DNA of 64,000 nt from Typhlomys cinereus (GCA_023101885.1 JALPQD010000005.1:3119020-3183019); one strand, 5' to 3'; positions 37,641 to 50,159 are shown, counted from the first letter of the stretch. The notes: generated by a model not told the origin, from the letters alone. Numbers and translations are program-made.

Positions 37641-38599
37641 CATTAAAACACTATGATTTAACTGCCACAACAAATGTTTAATAACATTAACTGGGCCAGA
37701 GACCAGCAGGATGCCTGGTGGGTAAGGAGACCCACAGACCTGGTGACCTTAAACTAAGACAAGCTACATACAATGTGTCACGCGCAGACTCTACACTCCT
37801 TACTAAAAGGAAATAAGTTTGGGGCAGAACAGGTAGAAAATTAAGTTCAATGTTTTGTACCTGAAAAAAGAAACTTTTATAAAGAAAAGGGACAGGATTA
37901 AAACAACATACAAGATGTCTTAAAAGGGCTCCTAACAAGGCAAAGTTGAGAATATATAAACAATAAAAATGACTATTTAAAGCATATAAGATACAGTTTT
38001 TATGAATGCCCACTTCTTAAAAACTCCTTTAAAGACCATCATTCCTGTTATTTAGTTTCTTGCACAATGGTAATTAGAAGGAAACAATGAAGCACCTAAA
38101 TGGGTTTCCAGCAAGGTAAAGTTAGTTCAAATTAATGGGAAAAAAGGGTTAATAAAGAGCCAAATGACAAAAGTAAGAAGAATTCGAGATCTTAAACATC
38201 ATTTTGTTAGCTTAAATGAAATAATTTAGTCGTGAAGAGTCACGGATGACACTAGAGCAGAGAAAGGTCATAGCAAGCTGCAGTCCATGAGGCCAGCGTT
38301 TCTCCTGAAGTCTTCACTAACTGGTCACAGAGCAAAAATGTTAACTGTAATAATGAAATCTGTCATTATCTTAGTCCAATCAACTACAACATCACTAATT
38401 TAGACATTATTTATCACTCATTAATGTCCTTAACCAAAATGTTTGCTCTTAATCTTAAGCTTCTGCATTTAGCTTCATGTTTGTATGCAACATGAGCTCA
38501 TTTGGTAGTAAGCACATACGTCCCTCAGCTGAGTACTCTACACAACTGACTTGCCTTCAGTCAGGGTTCCGAGCACATTCATGTTTAAACAAATCATGT

Positions 38600-39740
38600 T
38601 TAAACGGAGGTTTGAGACGCTGACACAGTGGTATGAACCTGTAACGCCAATTACACAGGGGCTGAGGCCAGAGGATGGCTGGAATCTCATTCTAGGAAGC
38701 AGATCAAAGTCTGAAAATAGAAGGAGGAAGAAGAGGAGAAAAAAGAAGAGGAATAGGAAGAAGGCTGCCATTTGAAATGATGCAAATTAAAAGACATCTA
38801 GGTTCACAATCCTTGCCTAGCACATCCAATTCCCTGGGTTTGATCCCCATAGAAAGAAAGAAGAGAAAAGAAAAAGGTGGGAGAGGTGACAGGAGGAAAG
38901 AAGCAAAGGTAAAGGACTAAATCCAGGACAAACTACATGATGCAATCAATGGCACAACGGGGCAAAGGGGAAACGTACACCAACTGGATAGAAGCCAGGA
39001 ATATGAGTTACTGTGAAGTGGTAAAGCTACAAAGGAAAAGAGAGATAGGACTTCATTTTAAATCAATGAATGAACAAGTATTTTGGAAGGAGAGGCCATG
39101 ACTTCTATTCTTTACAATGTCTAAGAAAGAAAATAAATATGGCATGATATTAACAACTGCTAAAAAATAGGCAAAGCATAGGTATATTTATTATTGTAAT
39201 ATTTTTATCTATATGTTTGAAGACTTCCCCAATTGAAAAGAGGACAGATGAAACATGCTATCAAGCTAATGACTATACCATTCATTAAAAAGGAAGACGT
39301 AATGCTACATCGAGAAAGGGAGATTTTGTTTTATTACTTCTAAAAAAGTCACAAATCAAAATTACCTGCCTAGTAACACAGAATACTGGTGGCTGAAAAA
39401 GGCTGACTGTGGTGGCACATTCCTATAATCTCAGCATTTGAAAAATAGAGACAGACGACCCTGCATTGGAAATTAGCCTGAGCTACATAGTGAGATCATT
39501 TCTCAAAGAATTAAAAAATCATAGAATGATGTTGAAGAGTAAAGTCAAAAAAGATAACTAATGGAGCAAGAACTGGAAGAGACTAAACTATATTGTATTC
39601 TAAATTATCATTATACAGGAATAAGATACTTTATTTTGAAAAGGGAACAAACAACTTAGGTTGAAATAGAAGAATTGCTGTAAGTTGGATGCCAGCCTGA
39701 ACTAGAGTAAGACACTGTGTCAAAAGAATGAACACACACA
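38600..39740 (+). mobile_element. Degenerate SINE remnants in intron
   Basis: B1-like remnant at about 38,600-38,710 (GTAACGCCAATTACACAGGG) with a purine-rich tail, ID-like remnant at about 38,808-38,860 (GGGTTTGATCCCCATAG), and B1-like remnants at about 39,400-39,510 (GACTGTGGTGGCACATTCCT) and 39,660-39,725. The intervening DNA, and 37,760-38,550, shows nothing recognised. Confidence 0.55.
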
Positions 39741-39906
39741 TTCTCTGCTACTACATAAAACTGCTATCATTTAAAGTATTTTATGTCATACAAGACACAG
39801 TGTCAGAACTTGTAACTATAAATTCAAGCTAAGAATCATTTAAGAACGGAAGCTAGAAGAGGAATGATTAAACAGTCTTAACACGCCTTATTAAAAGGGA
39901 GGAAGT

Positions 39907-40375
39907 GAGCTGGAGACGGCTCAGGGGTTAGACTCTGCCTTACAATCAGAAGGACCTAAGTTCGGGTCCTGAGTCCCATGTAAAAATGCCAGGTGGAAAA
40001 TGGATGCAGCCTGCATGTTCAGTCCTGATAGACAGGACCTGGGAGATCTCAGAGTGAAGCAACAAGGGAGGTAGAAACAATGCAGAATAATTTCCAAAGT
40101 CACCCTTGGTCTTCCAATAGGGACCTCTGATACATGCATACACACACAGAATAAACAAAAAAAAAAGGGGGAGAGAAGGGAAGGGAAAGAAAGAAGGAAG
40201 AAGGAGAGAGAGGGAGGAAAAGGAGAGAGACCATACACACACATGGCATGGTGCGCGGGGCCACAGGACAACTTTGAAGTCAGTTCTCTCGTTTCACAGT
40301 GGGCTTACGGGGACTGAACTCAAGTCGCCAGGCCTGCAAGCAGACACCTTATCCACTGAGCTATCTGACAGGACC
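39907..40375. mobile_element. B2-superfamily SINE, GA-rich tract, B4/RSINE-like repeat
   Basis: Older sense SINE copy at about 39,907-40,165, an imperfect GA-rich tract to 40,230, then an antisense rodent repeat (about 40,245-40,375; CTTATCCACTGAGCTATCTG). Confidence 0.75.
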
Positions 40376-40905
40376 ACAAGAATCTTCTTTAGAAAGCCAT
40401 TCAACAAAGTTGCAATCTATCATGTATATTGCTGGTTATGCTAGGCATGCACTTAAGTGACATTTGGGAGGTAGGACTGAGGGGAAAAGAACATCAACAG
40501 CTGAAACCATGAGATCACACCACTAAATCTTTCTTTAAAGTAACATTGGAACAGGGGTGTATATACCTTAGAGAAAAGCACACTCGAGGCCTTTATTTAA
40601 TCTCCATCACCAAAAATAGAAAGAAAATATTTAACATAGTTATATATAGCGGGTTCCTATGAAAGGAAAAGGGGGATTTTAAAGGAAATATACAGTGGCC
40701 TCACATGTCATCTATAAAAGCAGGAAGACAGTCTAGCTTTACCTTTGCTATACTGAGGCTAATACCAACCAATAAAGTAAAACAGTTCCATAACCTAAGG
40801 AGGAAAAATATACTATTTATCACGAGGATGCTTTCCCATTTCTACTGAACTTCCTCAGGCTTCAACAAGCCTCTACAACTAAAAAAGACAAAATGAAATA
40901 CTTAC

Positions 40906-41003
40906 TTTTTCATTTTTTTTGAGTTGTATTTGACTTGGTAAGCTGCCTGGATTAATTTTTCTGGACCACCATCAAACTGATGTGGAATGATCTTCTGGAA
41001 GTG
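40906..41003 (-). CDS. EVI5: EVI5 exon: linker after the TBC domain
   Basis: 98 nt, 32 codons plus two bases of a Lys codon. Starts HFQKIIPHQFDGGPEKLIQA and ends in the lysine-rich YNSKKMK(K). The donor is embedded in an A-run (ATGAAAAA|GTAAGT). The split AA/G codon is completed by the exon at 35,915-35,975, about 5 kb downstream in the transcript. Confidence 0.94.
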
Positions 41004-41091
41004 CTAAGATAAAATAAAAACAAAAGAATTGCTTACTACAAGTTGCTAATTATAAAAAGTACAAAAACACAGAAATCATGAACGGTCTTAC

Positions 41092-41181
41092 CTGTAACAT
41101 CCCTTCCATGTCAAGTTGCATTAATTCTGCCTGATTCATTTGAAGAACTGCTAATCCTACTCGAAATACTATTTCTAAACC
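41092..41181 (-). CDS. EVI5: EVI5 exon: end of TBC domain
   Basis: 90 nt, 30 codons, phase 0. Starts GLEIVFRVGLAVLQMNQAEL and ends DMEGMLQ. This is the last helical part of the TBC fold. Acceptor CTTCAG|GGT, donor CAG|GTAAGA. Confidence 0.95.
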
Positions 41182-41793
41182 CTGAAGAAGTAAATTAAAC
41201 AAAGTCATATTTGTTTTACTCTTCAATCGACAAAAACTAATCATTCAAAATAATATTAAGGCAAGCATTTAAGGATCTGAACCAAGTATCGGTAAACTTC
41301 TGCTAAGAGCAGACACAGCACTGTAGGCTTCAGAGCCCCTGGCCTCATCAGAGCTCTTCATTCCCACCACCGTGGCCTTGTAATGGATAAAAGCATACAG
41401 CAAAGGAGCAGGGCTGGGCTTCAAGATTTTATGAAATATGTAAAATAATAGATATGATATGCAAACCACAACTCTGATCCAACTCAGAGAGATAATCAAA
41501 TTAATATTGAATTCAGACATAGAAGACAAAAGAGCATTACCATATCACTGACAACTAAAAGAATAACCTGTAATGTGTTCTAAAAATGATTCTGTGAATT
41601 TTATTTATTTTTTGGGTTAACAGATGCATTACAACAATACTAACTGGGGGGGGGATTCACTTTTTACAACATCTCACTGTTATCAGTTAAAATTTTGACT
41701 CAGAGGATAGGTTCCAAAATTGAATTGCCTACATATGAATCCTAGTTATAGCCTATGAGTGTGTCTATAGACAAACTATCAAAACACTCTCTT

Positions 41794-42051
41794 GGGCTGG
41801 AGAGATGACTCAGGGGTTAAGATTCTGTCTTGCAAGCAAAAAGCCCTGAGTTCGGATCCCAGGTTCCACATAAAAATGACAGGTGCAACTGATGGCAGCC
41901 TGAACTTCTGACTGTGGTGGGTGGAGCCTGGGAAATCCCAGAGAAAAGCAAGAAGGAGGTAGAATCATCCAGGATGATTCCCGAAGCCACCCTTGGTCGT
42001 CCACAGGATGCACAGTGCCCTCTGATACACACACACACAAAATTAAAAAGA
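41794..42051 (+). mobile_element. B2-superfamily SINE (older subfamily)
   Basis: Sense copy with short (CA)n and perfect target duplication AAAACACTCTCTT (41,781-41,793 and 42,052-42,064). It lies about 200 bp from the EVI5 exon at 42,255. Confidence 0.93.
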
Positions 42052-42254
42052 AAAACACTCTCTTATCTCAACTTCCTCACCTACCATCTAACAAATGAGA
42101 GCGAGTGCCAGAACATACCCAGCAAGGCTGACATAAGGTCAGTGAAACCTACGTAAGCAGCTGAGCAGGGAACACTGGGCCACTCTCTTCCCATTGCCTT
42201 CACTGCTCCATCACCTGTGCTCAGCTCTTACGCCTAGCCTGCTCATTAGCTTAC

Positions 42255-42398
42255 CTCAGACATGAAGATATCAAATATCCTTGTTGCAACTGGCAGTGGA
42301 AAAGTTGTAAGAAAGATTGTTAGAAACCAGGATGATGCATACATCGATGTGTGAAAACTCTGAGACTGAAAATGTACAAAGAGCTCTGGAAGATGCTC
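42255..42398 (-). CDS. EVI5: EVI5 exon: TBC domain, helical core
   Basis: 144 nt, 48 codons, phase 0. Starts EHLPELFVHFQSQSFHTSMY, continues through the conserved ASSWFLTIFLTTFPLP stretch found in TBC domains and ends FDIFMSE. Acceptor CTCTAG|GAG, donor GAG|GTAAGC. Confidence 0.95.
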
Positions 42399-42894
42399 CT
42401 AGAGAGAAGAAAAGAATTAGTTTAAGACATAGTAAAATTGAGTTTTAAATCATATCATCATTACATGAGTCTCTGCCAATCAGAACAGATTAAAAAAAAC
42501 ACAGAGAAGCTCAAATATAGAAAGTGACACCTTCGGTGTAATGTCTACTCTCTAAAAAGAGAAGAGGAGGTAAAGGACATGAAGTGGGAACTTAAGGTGC
42601 ATCCATATGTCTGGTCTACTAGTAAGAAAAACTAAACTATATTAAAACCAAATAGCTGCCTAAGCATAAATACTGTGTTTTGAGTGGCAAAGTGATAATT
42701 TTTATATTCATATTCATCCAATTGTTGGTGGGCATATATTTGTCTGTTATCATCTCTACTTGTCTATTAACAACAGTATATTGGAAAAAAACTTTAAAGA
42801 AAAGAAACATTGAAATATTTTTTAGTATTATCTCCCATTGATCAATCATCTTCCTACATAACAGGAAAAATACAAAATACAGGATGTCATCGTT

Positions 42895-43330
42895 AGATAT
42901 AGTTGTCAATCTGACAGTTGAGGGTTTGAGCTTTGGGCACGTTTGTAGAGAATTAGTAGTTGAGTTAAGCCCAGCGCAAACTGCAGGAGATTGTTTAGTT
43001 GATGGGGAAGGCCCTGCCTAAGATGGATGGAACTAGTCTCTGTGCAGGTGAGTAAGATGGAGAGAACTGGTTGAGAAAGCTGGCATTTTCCCGTATACTT
43101 GTTCAGACATGGTGGTCTGGCAAGTAAGACTTGGTCCTCTCTCAGCTATTATGTGGATATGGTATGATCAGTTTTCCTTGGCTTTGGTATTGGTGTGGGG
43201 TCTCCTGCCAAGCTGGATAAGCAACTATAACCAGAGTATCCTAAAAAAGAATAAAACCCCTTGTTCTCTTAAGCTGTTTTATCATGATTTTATCAGCTAC
43301 AATGCATGCAAACTGCCACATGGGAGCTTT
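42895..43330 (+). mobile_element. URR1-like DNA transposon remnant
   Basis: Overall layout resembles rodent URR1 (hAT-Charlie type): opening GTTGTCAATCTGACAGTTGA, middle GGAAGGCCCTGCCTAAGATG, and an end with AATAAAACCCCTTGTTCTCT before TTAAGCTGTTTTATCATG. Non-coding. Surrounding intron 43,331-44,177 shows nothing. Confidence 0.6.
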
Positions 43331-44177
43331 AGCAACTCTAGCAATTCAAAACACAAATGATACACTTCTAGTAACACCAACAGTTTAAGGTTAATACAAG
43401 CAAACTATTTCAGAAAAAAAATCATGAAGACATATTTTAGCTTTTTCTTAAAACGTGAAAATGTTTTGCATATCCCATTCTTCACACCACATAGAGAATT
43501 ACAAAATTCCAGGGAAAGTAAACTCTCAAAACTAGCTCTCATGTCAGCTGAATCACTAACCTACATTCTAAAATTTTGTTCATTTAACTCAACTGCAAGT
43601 GAGAATACTTACACCTTTATTACAATACAATATATGTATAAAACATAAAAAATTAAATCCAGAAAAATAAAACATTTCCAGTATGTTTTCACTTGATTTT
43701 GATTCTATTCCTCTTCTCCCCACCCTTATGCAGTCACCTCTAGACAATGTATTATATCTTAAACTAGCAACACGAAATTATGTTAACATAATAGGAAAAA
43801 AAGATTACAAGCTAAGAAAAAAAAAAGAGAGATGAAAGTAAAAGCAGGAGAAAGGACTGAAAGTGACAGTCTCAACATTGAACAAACTGACTGACCTCAG
43901 TGTGGGAAAGTCCTGCCCAGACTACCGAGCAGGATCAGAATGTAACAGCACAAAAGGAAGCGTCCACATACAAGTGGTGGGTTCTGCCTTGTTTGGCACA
44001 AAGGCTTAAAGTTTGAATAAAAAAGCTATGGTCAAGTTTCAGGCAATGATTTGCTTGCAGATGTTTACTAATCAGCAAATAATTGTGAGACTAAAATATT
44101 TATTTTTACTTTTAACATTAAATTTGCTTTGATGGCATTCAGATCAAGATGATAAAAACATGAAACTGAACTTTTAC

Positions 44178-44303
44178 CTGTATCATGCACTCAAATTGGT
44201 ACATACAAAGGCCCAGTTCTGCCATACTTGGTTTAAAAAGTTCACGAAGTCTATAATCTTGCATTAACTTAACAAATACACAAAAAGCTTCTTCTTCTGG
44301 CAT
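44178..44303 (-). CDS. EVI5: EVI5 exon: TBC domain, middle
   Basis: 126 nt, 42 codons, phase 0. Starts MPEEEAFCVFVKLMQDYRLR and ends CMYQFECMIQ. Acceptor ATGCAG|ATG, donor CAG|GTAAAA. The ATG at its first codon is internal to the protein, not a start. Confidence 0.95.
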
Positions 44304-44399
44304 CTGCATAAAGAGAAAAAAGTAGCACAAGTTAACATTCCATGATATGCAAACCAAATAAAATATATATCAAGTTCTATTCAAACATAAACATTATTT

Positions 44400-44790
44400 T
44401 TGTTGCTGTATGTGTATGTGCGCTTAAGGGGTAGAGGGACTGCATATGCCTGTGGGCAGGTGTATCTGAAGGCCAAAGGTCAACTTGGGAGCCCCTCAGA
44501 TACTACTATCTAACATGTATGTAGTGTTTTCAAGTGTGTGAGGGCGCACACATGCATGTGCGTGTGTGCGTATGTGTGTCTGTATCACCTTCTTTTTTGA
44601 GACAGGTTCTCTCACTGCTCTGGAACGCACCGTGTAGGCGCATTGGGATTGCACAAATGCAACACCACGTCTTCAGAGTTGGGATTGCACAAACACAACG
44701 CCACATCCTCTTTTCTGCATGGGAGGGAACTTAATTCAGGTCCTCCAGCTTGCACAGCAAGCATTTTAGTAAGTTATTCTCGCCAGCCTA
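44400..44790 (-). mobile_element. B4/RSINE-like rodent repeat
   Basis: TG-rich start, AAGGCCAAAGGTCAACTTGG, TTTTTTGAGACAGGTTCTCT and a tRNA-like end in antisense (CACAGCAAGCATTTTAGTAA). A possible small ID-like remnant follows at about 44,920-44,985. Confidence 0.65.
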
Positions 44791-44999
44791 ATAAACAATG
44801 TTTAGTAGCTACAATATAAGGGATACTAGAGGTCCATTCTAGAATGAGATAATGTATAACTCTAGCCAACTCAAAACTAACTGATTAAACTTACCTAATT
44901 TTTTTATCCTGGCAACTCTAGGGATCAAACCAGCAACACTTTATATTCTAGGCAAGCACCTTAACTAAATTACCACCCCAACCAACCCTGTAATTCATT

Positions 45000-47280
45000 A
45001 TTTAATAAAAAATATTCCTCTACAGCCAGATATTTTTTCCTTTCTGGATATCTAGAGGTAAACCAATAAAACCACAATCATCATTCTCTAGGAACTTAAG
45101 ACTTTCTATGGTAAACAGGTAATACACTCAGTAAATCAACTAATATATACGTCGGATGGAGATAAATACTGTGGAAATAAATCAATAAGAGGAAATGCTG
45201 GGAAGATAGTACTAAGTACACAGGTGAGAAAAAGAACTTTGATAAAGAAAAACTTCAAGCAAAACCCTGAAGGAATAGTGATGACTTAACAGGACAGTCC
45301 TGGAGCTGAGTAGGAAATCTGAAGGTATTTGGACAAGATGGTCCTGAGGACAGAGAACACAACATTACTGAGACCAAAACATTCTGATGTGTTAGAATAG
45401 CCAACAGGAGACTACTGCGTATAAGTCAGTATACTCAGTTGTCCTTTTGAATAAAGTAAAATTATACAAGACGTATTTAACAGATGCCAAGTAGAAGTAT
45501 GAAAATTAATCAGATTAAACTTATATTATTTAGCAAAGAAGTTTTCAATAATATATATCAGCAAATATATATAAATTGACAAATAATATAATTTGCCAAT
45601 TTTCATTTATAGTCAGTCTGTCAATGTGTTTCAAAAGAGAATACTCCCAAAAAGTCTTCAGGCATTCTTCTTACTAAAGACAGTTACAATAACAATCTAG
45701 TACTTGCAGCCTTGACACGGTCATGGATAGAAGCAGAACCTATGTTTCCTTTCTTCCTCCCAGTGCAGTTGTAGTTCTGCCTTGAGGACCATCCCATCAA
45801 TCCTATCCTGATTCTTGTCAGTCACCATAAGAAGCCCACAATCCCAGAACGTTCAATCCTCTATTGCTTTATCCTCCCCTCATCTGACCTGGTTTCAAAG
45901 TTCTATCTATATTCTCAATCTCTTTCTGAAATATGAAATCTGGCCCTACCTTAAGATGGTTATTTTCTCTAGCACAGCACTGGAAGGAGCCATGAGTTAG
46001 TGAGGATTTGTAGCACTTTCAGCCTCAGCATCACTTGCATACAATTAACCTACCCCAATCTCTAAAACATGTACCAACAAATACTACCATTTGTTCCACA
46101 AACTTCTAAGCCAACTTCTCCAGTCGTTTTTATGAATGTTTAATGATCTGGCCTAGCAGACCCTTAACTTACTTCCCTCTACTGAGCCTGGAGGCTCTAC
46201 CACCACACAAGACTAAAGTCTGTTTCTCTACTTGTTATGTGGCTGTTTGTCTCAGGACTGAAACATTCACTTGTAGAGAGGGAACAATCTTACAAAGCTC
46301 ACGAAACCCACAGGAAACTTGACAGAATCAAGAGGCCACTCCCCAAGTCTATATAAACAGTAAAAAGTTGTTAGGGGAGGACACTTGGGTGGTATAACTG
46401 CCCATAAATTTCACAGAGAACAAAATGACGAAGCTTTCACGAATCACCACTACCCACCCAGGTGATGTAGGTGCCTAACCCATTTTTCTGCAAGTAACTC
46501 CAGAAACTCACTGTTTCATCAAAGCTGTGAGAGAGAATTCAGTACTGGTTAAAGAGCATAGGCATTACAAACAAAGAAAAGGAATTTTTGAATCTGATTC
46601 TACTACACTTTCTACCTCATGGTCCTGGGCTACTAAGATTATTTTTGTGGTGACATATTAGCAGCCAACGATGACAAGATAAAGATAAGTAGACCAATCT
46701 CTGAGGTGCTGCTAATGATGTCAATGGTGCTGATGCTCCCTGAAGAGTCCTTCCTATCACTGCCCGGAACACCTGGAAGCTACGTGAGATAGCTTCTTAC
46801 AGTTTCTACAAAACTAGGGCAGATTTTGTGAGACTTCATTCTTCAAGAACAGACTGTACTGCAGATGGCTAGGAAAGATTACTACTAAAATATTATTTTG
46901 GAGTTAATATGAAACTTAAAGGAAGAAACTTGTGACAAAAGTCACTAGACTGACTATCAGTGCTGACCAAGTACAAACTACATATTAGGAAGGTCATGAC
47001 TTGGTGAAAAAATATATATACCTAAGCAGTATATCTAATTTTGTGCTGTATGGATTATAACCCAGTTTCACCTAACATGAACAGATATCCCACAACAACC
47101 ACTGTGAGTCTTTGCAGTGCTGGCAATGAGCCCAGGCCTCACGTATGCTAGACAAGTGCTTTGCAACTGGGGTGCATCATCACCTTCGAGAAGCTCTTAT
47201 AACATGAGATAATAGTCTTCTGACATAAGGCTTATGCCACTCAAAAAAGAGGTATGGAAGCTTGGATGTAGTAATAGGAA
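45000..47280. other. Intron without confidently recognised elements
   Basis: Mostly AT-rich unique DNA. An ID-like antisense remnant is at about 47,110-47,190 (CATGCTAGACAAGTG-type pattern: GTATGCTAGACAAGTGCTTT). The stretch 45,730-46,320 has a composition unlike its neighbours and could be an old LTR-type repeat, which I cannot name. Confidence 0.4.
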
Positions 47281-47354
47281 GAAAGGCTACTTAGTGTGCA
47301 AGAAGCCCTGGCAAGCCCTGTGCAAGAATACCTGATGAGAGAGAGAAAAGTGTG

Positions 47355-47424
47355 GAGGAGAGGGGCAGGAAGGAAAGGACAGACGCGTATATATACACAG
47401 AGGGGCAGGAAGGAAAGGACGGAT

Positions 47425-47472
<48 letters not shown>
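47355..47472 (+). repeat. 42-bp tandem duplication and (CA)n
   Basis: AGAGGGGCAGGAAGGAAAGG occurs twice, about 42 bp apart (near 47,358 and 47,400), followed by about 22 CA units (47,427-47,470). Confidence 0.9.
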
Positions 47473-47474
<2 letters not shown>

Positions 47475-47998
47475 GCAGAAAGTCAGAGACCTTTCAGTTT
47501 CTTTTTATGAACAGTTGGGAAACTGAAGGAAACTATCACAAAACAAGCATTTCTGATTCCTACTCTGCTTTTACTTAGCAAGATGTTAGATCTTGGACAA
47601 GTCACTTAATGTGCCAAGTGCATGCTAAGCCTCTACATGTTTTACACATCCCTCACAGCGCATCTGAATGTAGACAGGATTACCTAACATAGAAGGGTTA
47701 AATAATACAGCCTGTGTTCACAGGGCTAGTGTCTATCAGGGATAGGTGTGAATCTGAGCCTCCATGACTCAAATCAAGTTAACTCCAAAGTTCCTTTTCA
47801 GAACTAAGATTGATACTATTATTGTGCTTATCATTTCAATACTTTTCTTCTTTCAAAGTACAAATTGAAGTTCCATCCAAATTGTATCTAGAGAATATCC
47901 TAAAGCTACCTAAACTTAGTAAAAACAAAGATGACTCTTAAATTCCCTAATGCAACCTTATTAAATTTAAGGCATTTAATACTTGTACATTAACTTAC

Positions 47999-48073
47999 CT
48001 GCATAAGCAATAATCCAACTATAAAAGCACTTCCTTGACAGTACCCAACCTCACGATCCACTAAAGAATATGC
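47999..48073 (-). CDS. EVI5: EVI5 exon: TBC domain with glutamine finger
   Basis: 75 nt, 25 codons, phase 0. Starts AYSLVDREVGYCQGSAFIVG and ends LLLMQ. YCQ is the YxQ motif that supplies the catalytic glutamine of TBC GAPs. Acceptor TTTTAG|GCA, donor CAG|GTAAGT. Confidence 0.95.
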
Positions 48074-48573
48074 CTAAAAAGTAAAAAATGGTGTTCAAAA
48101 GTACTTAGACATGATATATTACATCTTCCTTCTCCAAAAACCTAAAATTGATGAGATAGTTAAAATTCCATTTACTTTTTAGAAAAGCTCTTGCTTACTT
48201 GTTGTAGATGTTATCCTACAAATATTTAAAAAAATGTTTTATTACATAAAATTTCTTTTGACAATTTCCCAATTAGAAAGTGGCAGCTCCTAAGGACAAA
48301 GAAAATAAAGCAATTTATACTCAGGAAGATGATAGAGCTTAAAAGCCAATTAAAACTTTTATCTGATAGAGATAAAACACAGTACACTTAAGATAAAATA
48401 TCAGTAAACCTGAAATTACTTAACAAGAAATCAGTATTTTGTAGACTCAGCTGGGAGACAAAGAAACTATAGAAAGGAAAAGGACAATATAGAAGAAAAA
48501 TAGAACGGGAAGCTTTTCAAGGGTTGGGCCTCTTAACAAACGACTCAAGTTACTACAAGCAAAGCTTGTTCTG

Positions 48574-48858
48574 GTGACTGTGCCACCATCAGAAAAACAG
48601 CTCCAGAGGGTGATGCTCATACAAGGTCAGTCACCCATTTTCATGAAGAATCTTGCTATGGCCTATGATTATAGGCTATTTTATTTTAGTCAACTAATGC
48701 CAAATAATGTGTTAAATTTTCTAGTTCACCAAACTTATGGTAATGAAATATCAAATGCAGAAATTATGCTAAAATTAATTTTATTGTCAAAGCAACTGAT
48801 TACTACAACGATGGGAGTTCATGCTTCATTACAGGTAATGCATCACTTCAAAAATTAA
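48574..48858 (+). other. 94-codon open frame in intron, probably chance
   Basis: The intron between the EVI5 exons at 47,999-48,073 and 48,873-49,097 contains a 94-codon sense frame (MTVPPSEKQLQRVMLIQGQS...). I recognise no domain and it is antisense to EVI5, running right up to the exon. Probably not a gene; recorded because it is longer than expected for AT-rich unique DNA. Confidence 0.15.
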
Positions 48859-48872
48859 TAAAGAGAACTTAC

Positions 48873-49097
48873 CTTCATTACATTAAATAAAACCTCTTGT
48901 CCAAGGCTGTCCTTTTCCTTAAAAAAATTGTGTTCAGGATAAGTCCTAGCAATATCTCTCCGGATCAGTTTTTCACAAGGGGAAGTCATTTTCAGGAGTT
49001 CTGAATACTGATCCTTAATTGGCATACTTTGTGCACTGCATAAAAGTTGCCAAACTATTGCTCTAAAGTGGTGGGGTATCCCTTTGCGAACAAGCTC
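48873..49097 (-). CDS. EVI5: EVI5 exon: TBC domain with arginine finger
   Basis: 225 nt, 75 codons, phase 0 on both sides. Begins ELVRKGIPHHFRAIVWQLL and ends GQEVLFNVMK. It includes LIRRDIARTYPEH, the IxxDxxR motif of TBC RabGAPs, whose last Arg (about residue 114 of the joined fragment) is the catalytic arginine finger in this family. Acceptor TTTTTTTAG|GAG, donor AAG|GTAAGT. Both catalytic features are intact across this exon and the next, so the encoded domain should be competent as a GAP. Confidence 0.96.
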
Positions 49098-49758
49098 CTA
49101 AAAAAAAAAAATTGAAAGTAAATTATTTACAAGTCATACTTTGCAAGCTGAGAATTCTGGGGAGAGTGGGGTTGAAGTAGAACAGGAAATTCCATCAAAG
49201 CATATAACTCACGAAGTCTGTTTCACAATAAATTATGAAACTTCTTTAACCAAGGCTAAGATTTGGCCCTTCAATATGTCCTGCTCTGATCAGGGGGCCA
49301 CAAAGCCATGAATAAATTCTGTTGTCTTACTGAAAGTGTGGCCTCTAAAGGTATCAAAGATTTGAAAACCTTCAGAGAGACACATAGTGCCACCACACTA
49401 CCATAATCAAAGGGCTGCTGAGACAGAAATGAACAAAATACTAGTAATTCTAGGATATAGGATGGTACAACTTTCATCTCCAAATTTGTAAAATCGGAGA
49501 ATTTAGCTAATTTCTAAAAGTAACTTTCAACTATGTATTTCTACATTTTTCAGGACTTCTGTAACAATCTGCAAACTTAAAGTTCTATGGTGACTAGATT
49601 TCAAATATAAAACTGACCTGTTCATTATATAGCTTGGAAATTACTAGAATCCATTTGGATTTTTTGTTTGTTTCTTTGTTTTTATTTTTCTTGATTCTCT
49701 ATTAACTCATGCCTGGTATTCTTTGAGATACAAAAAAGAACTTCGGTAGACAACATAC

Positions 49759-49948
49759 CTTCACTTGCTTTTCTTTCTTCTTGCGTACATCATCCCATTC
49801 ATTCACAATTCTTCCCCAAAGAATCCAAGAATCTTCTTCAAGGTGGCTGAGGTTGCTGGAGGCCGATGAACTTGACACAAGAGAGGAGCCGCTGTTCCTT
49901 CTTGAGCCATTTACAGATCTTAAGGACTTAGTATCCGTCTCTAACAAT
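49759..49948 (-). CDS. EVI5: EVI5 exon: Ser-rich segment and start of TBC region
   Basis: 190 nt. The acceptor (TTATAG) leaves one base that completes an Arg codon; translation runs LLETDTKSLRSVNG... to ...RKKKEKQVK, and the donor is AAG|GTATGT. It holds the low-complexity stretch SGSSLVSSSSASSNLS and then WILWGRIVNEWDDVRKKK, the lead-in to the TBC fold. This is the 5'-most EVI5 exon in the window. The next exon upstream (the N-terminus) is not seen between here and 64,000, so this intron exceeds 14 kb and hosts the UBE2D2B retrogene. Confidence 0.95.
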
Positions 49949-50159
49949 CTATAACACAATTAAAAACTGTTCAAGCTATTGTCTCACATGATACTAGATG
50001 ACGTGATGATGGTTAATTTAGCAATTTTAACAATACACAATACAGTATTTCTATTTGACTCATAACTTATATTTTTTACCTATGTAAAAGTTTTAAAAAC
50101 TGAAGTAGCAAATTATAATCATTTTAGTGTTATTAGTCCCATTATAATTTCTACTCACC

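Larger units (their letters stand above)
5817..49948 (-). other. EVI5: EVI5 gene body (16 internal exons)
   Basis: Internal part of the gene for EVI5, a TBC-domain protein reported to act as a GTPase-activating protein on Rab GTPases (Rab11 and Rab35 have both been proposed) and to work in endosomal traffic, at centrosome and midbody, and as a stabiliser of the APC/C inhibitor Emi1. Sixteen exons total 1,921 nt. Joined, they give about 640 residues with no stop: Ser-rich segment (1-63), TBC core (about 64-283), linker (284-316), coiled coil (317-640). All introns are GT-AG; every junction is phase 0 except the entry to the first exon and the junction between the 40,906 and 35,915 exons, which split codons after two bases. 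Exon lengths and residues agree with mammalian EVI5 as I remember it. The close paralogue EVI5L is less likely given the residue-level match. N- and C-terminal exons are outside the window. Confidence 0.96.

Noticed and set aside
5817..49948. Possible provirus implied by the name EVI5 (ecotropic viral integration site)
   Set aside because: The name records a mouse leukaemia insertion site. I see no retroviral genes or paired LTRs here.
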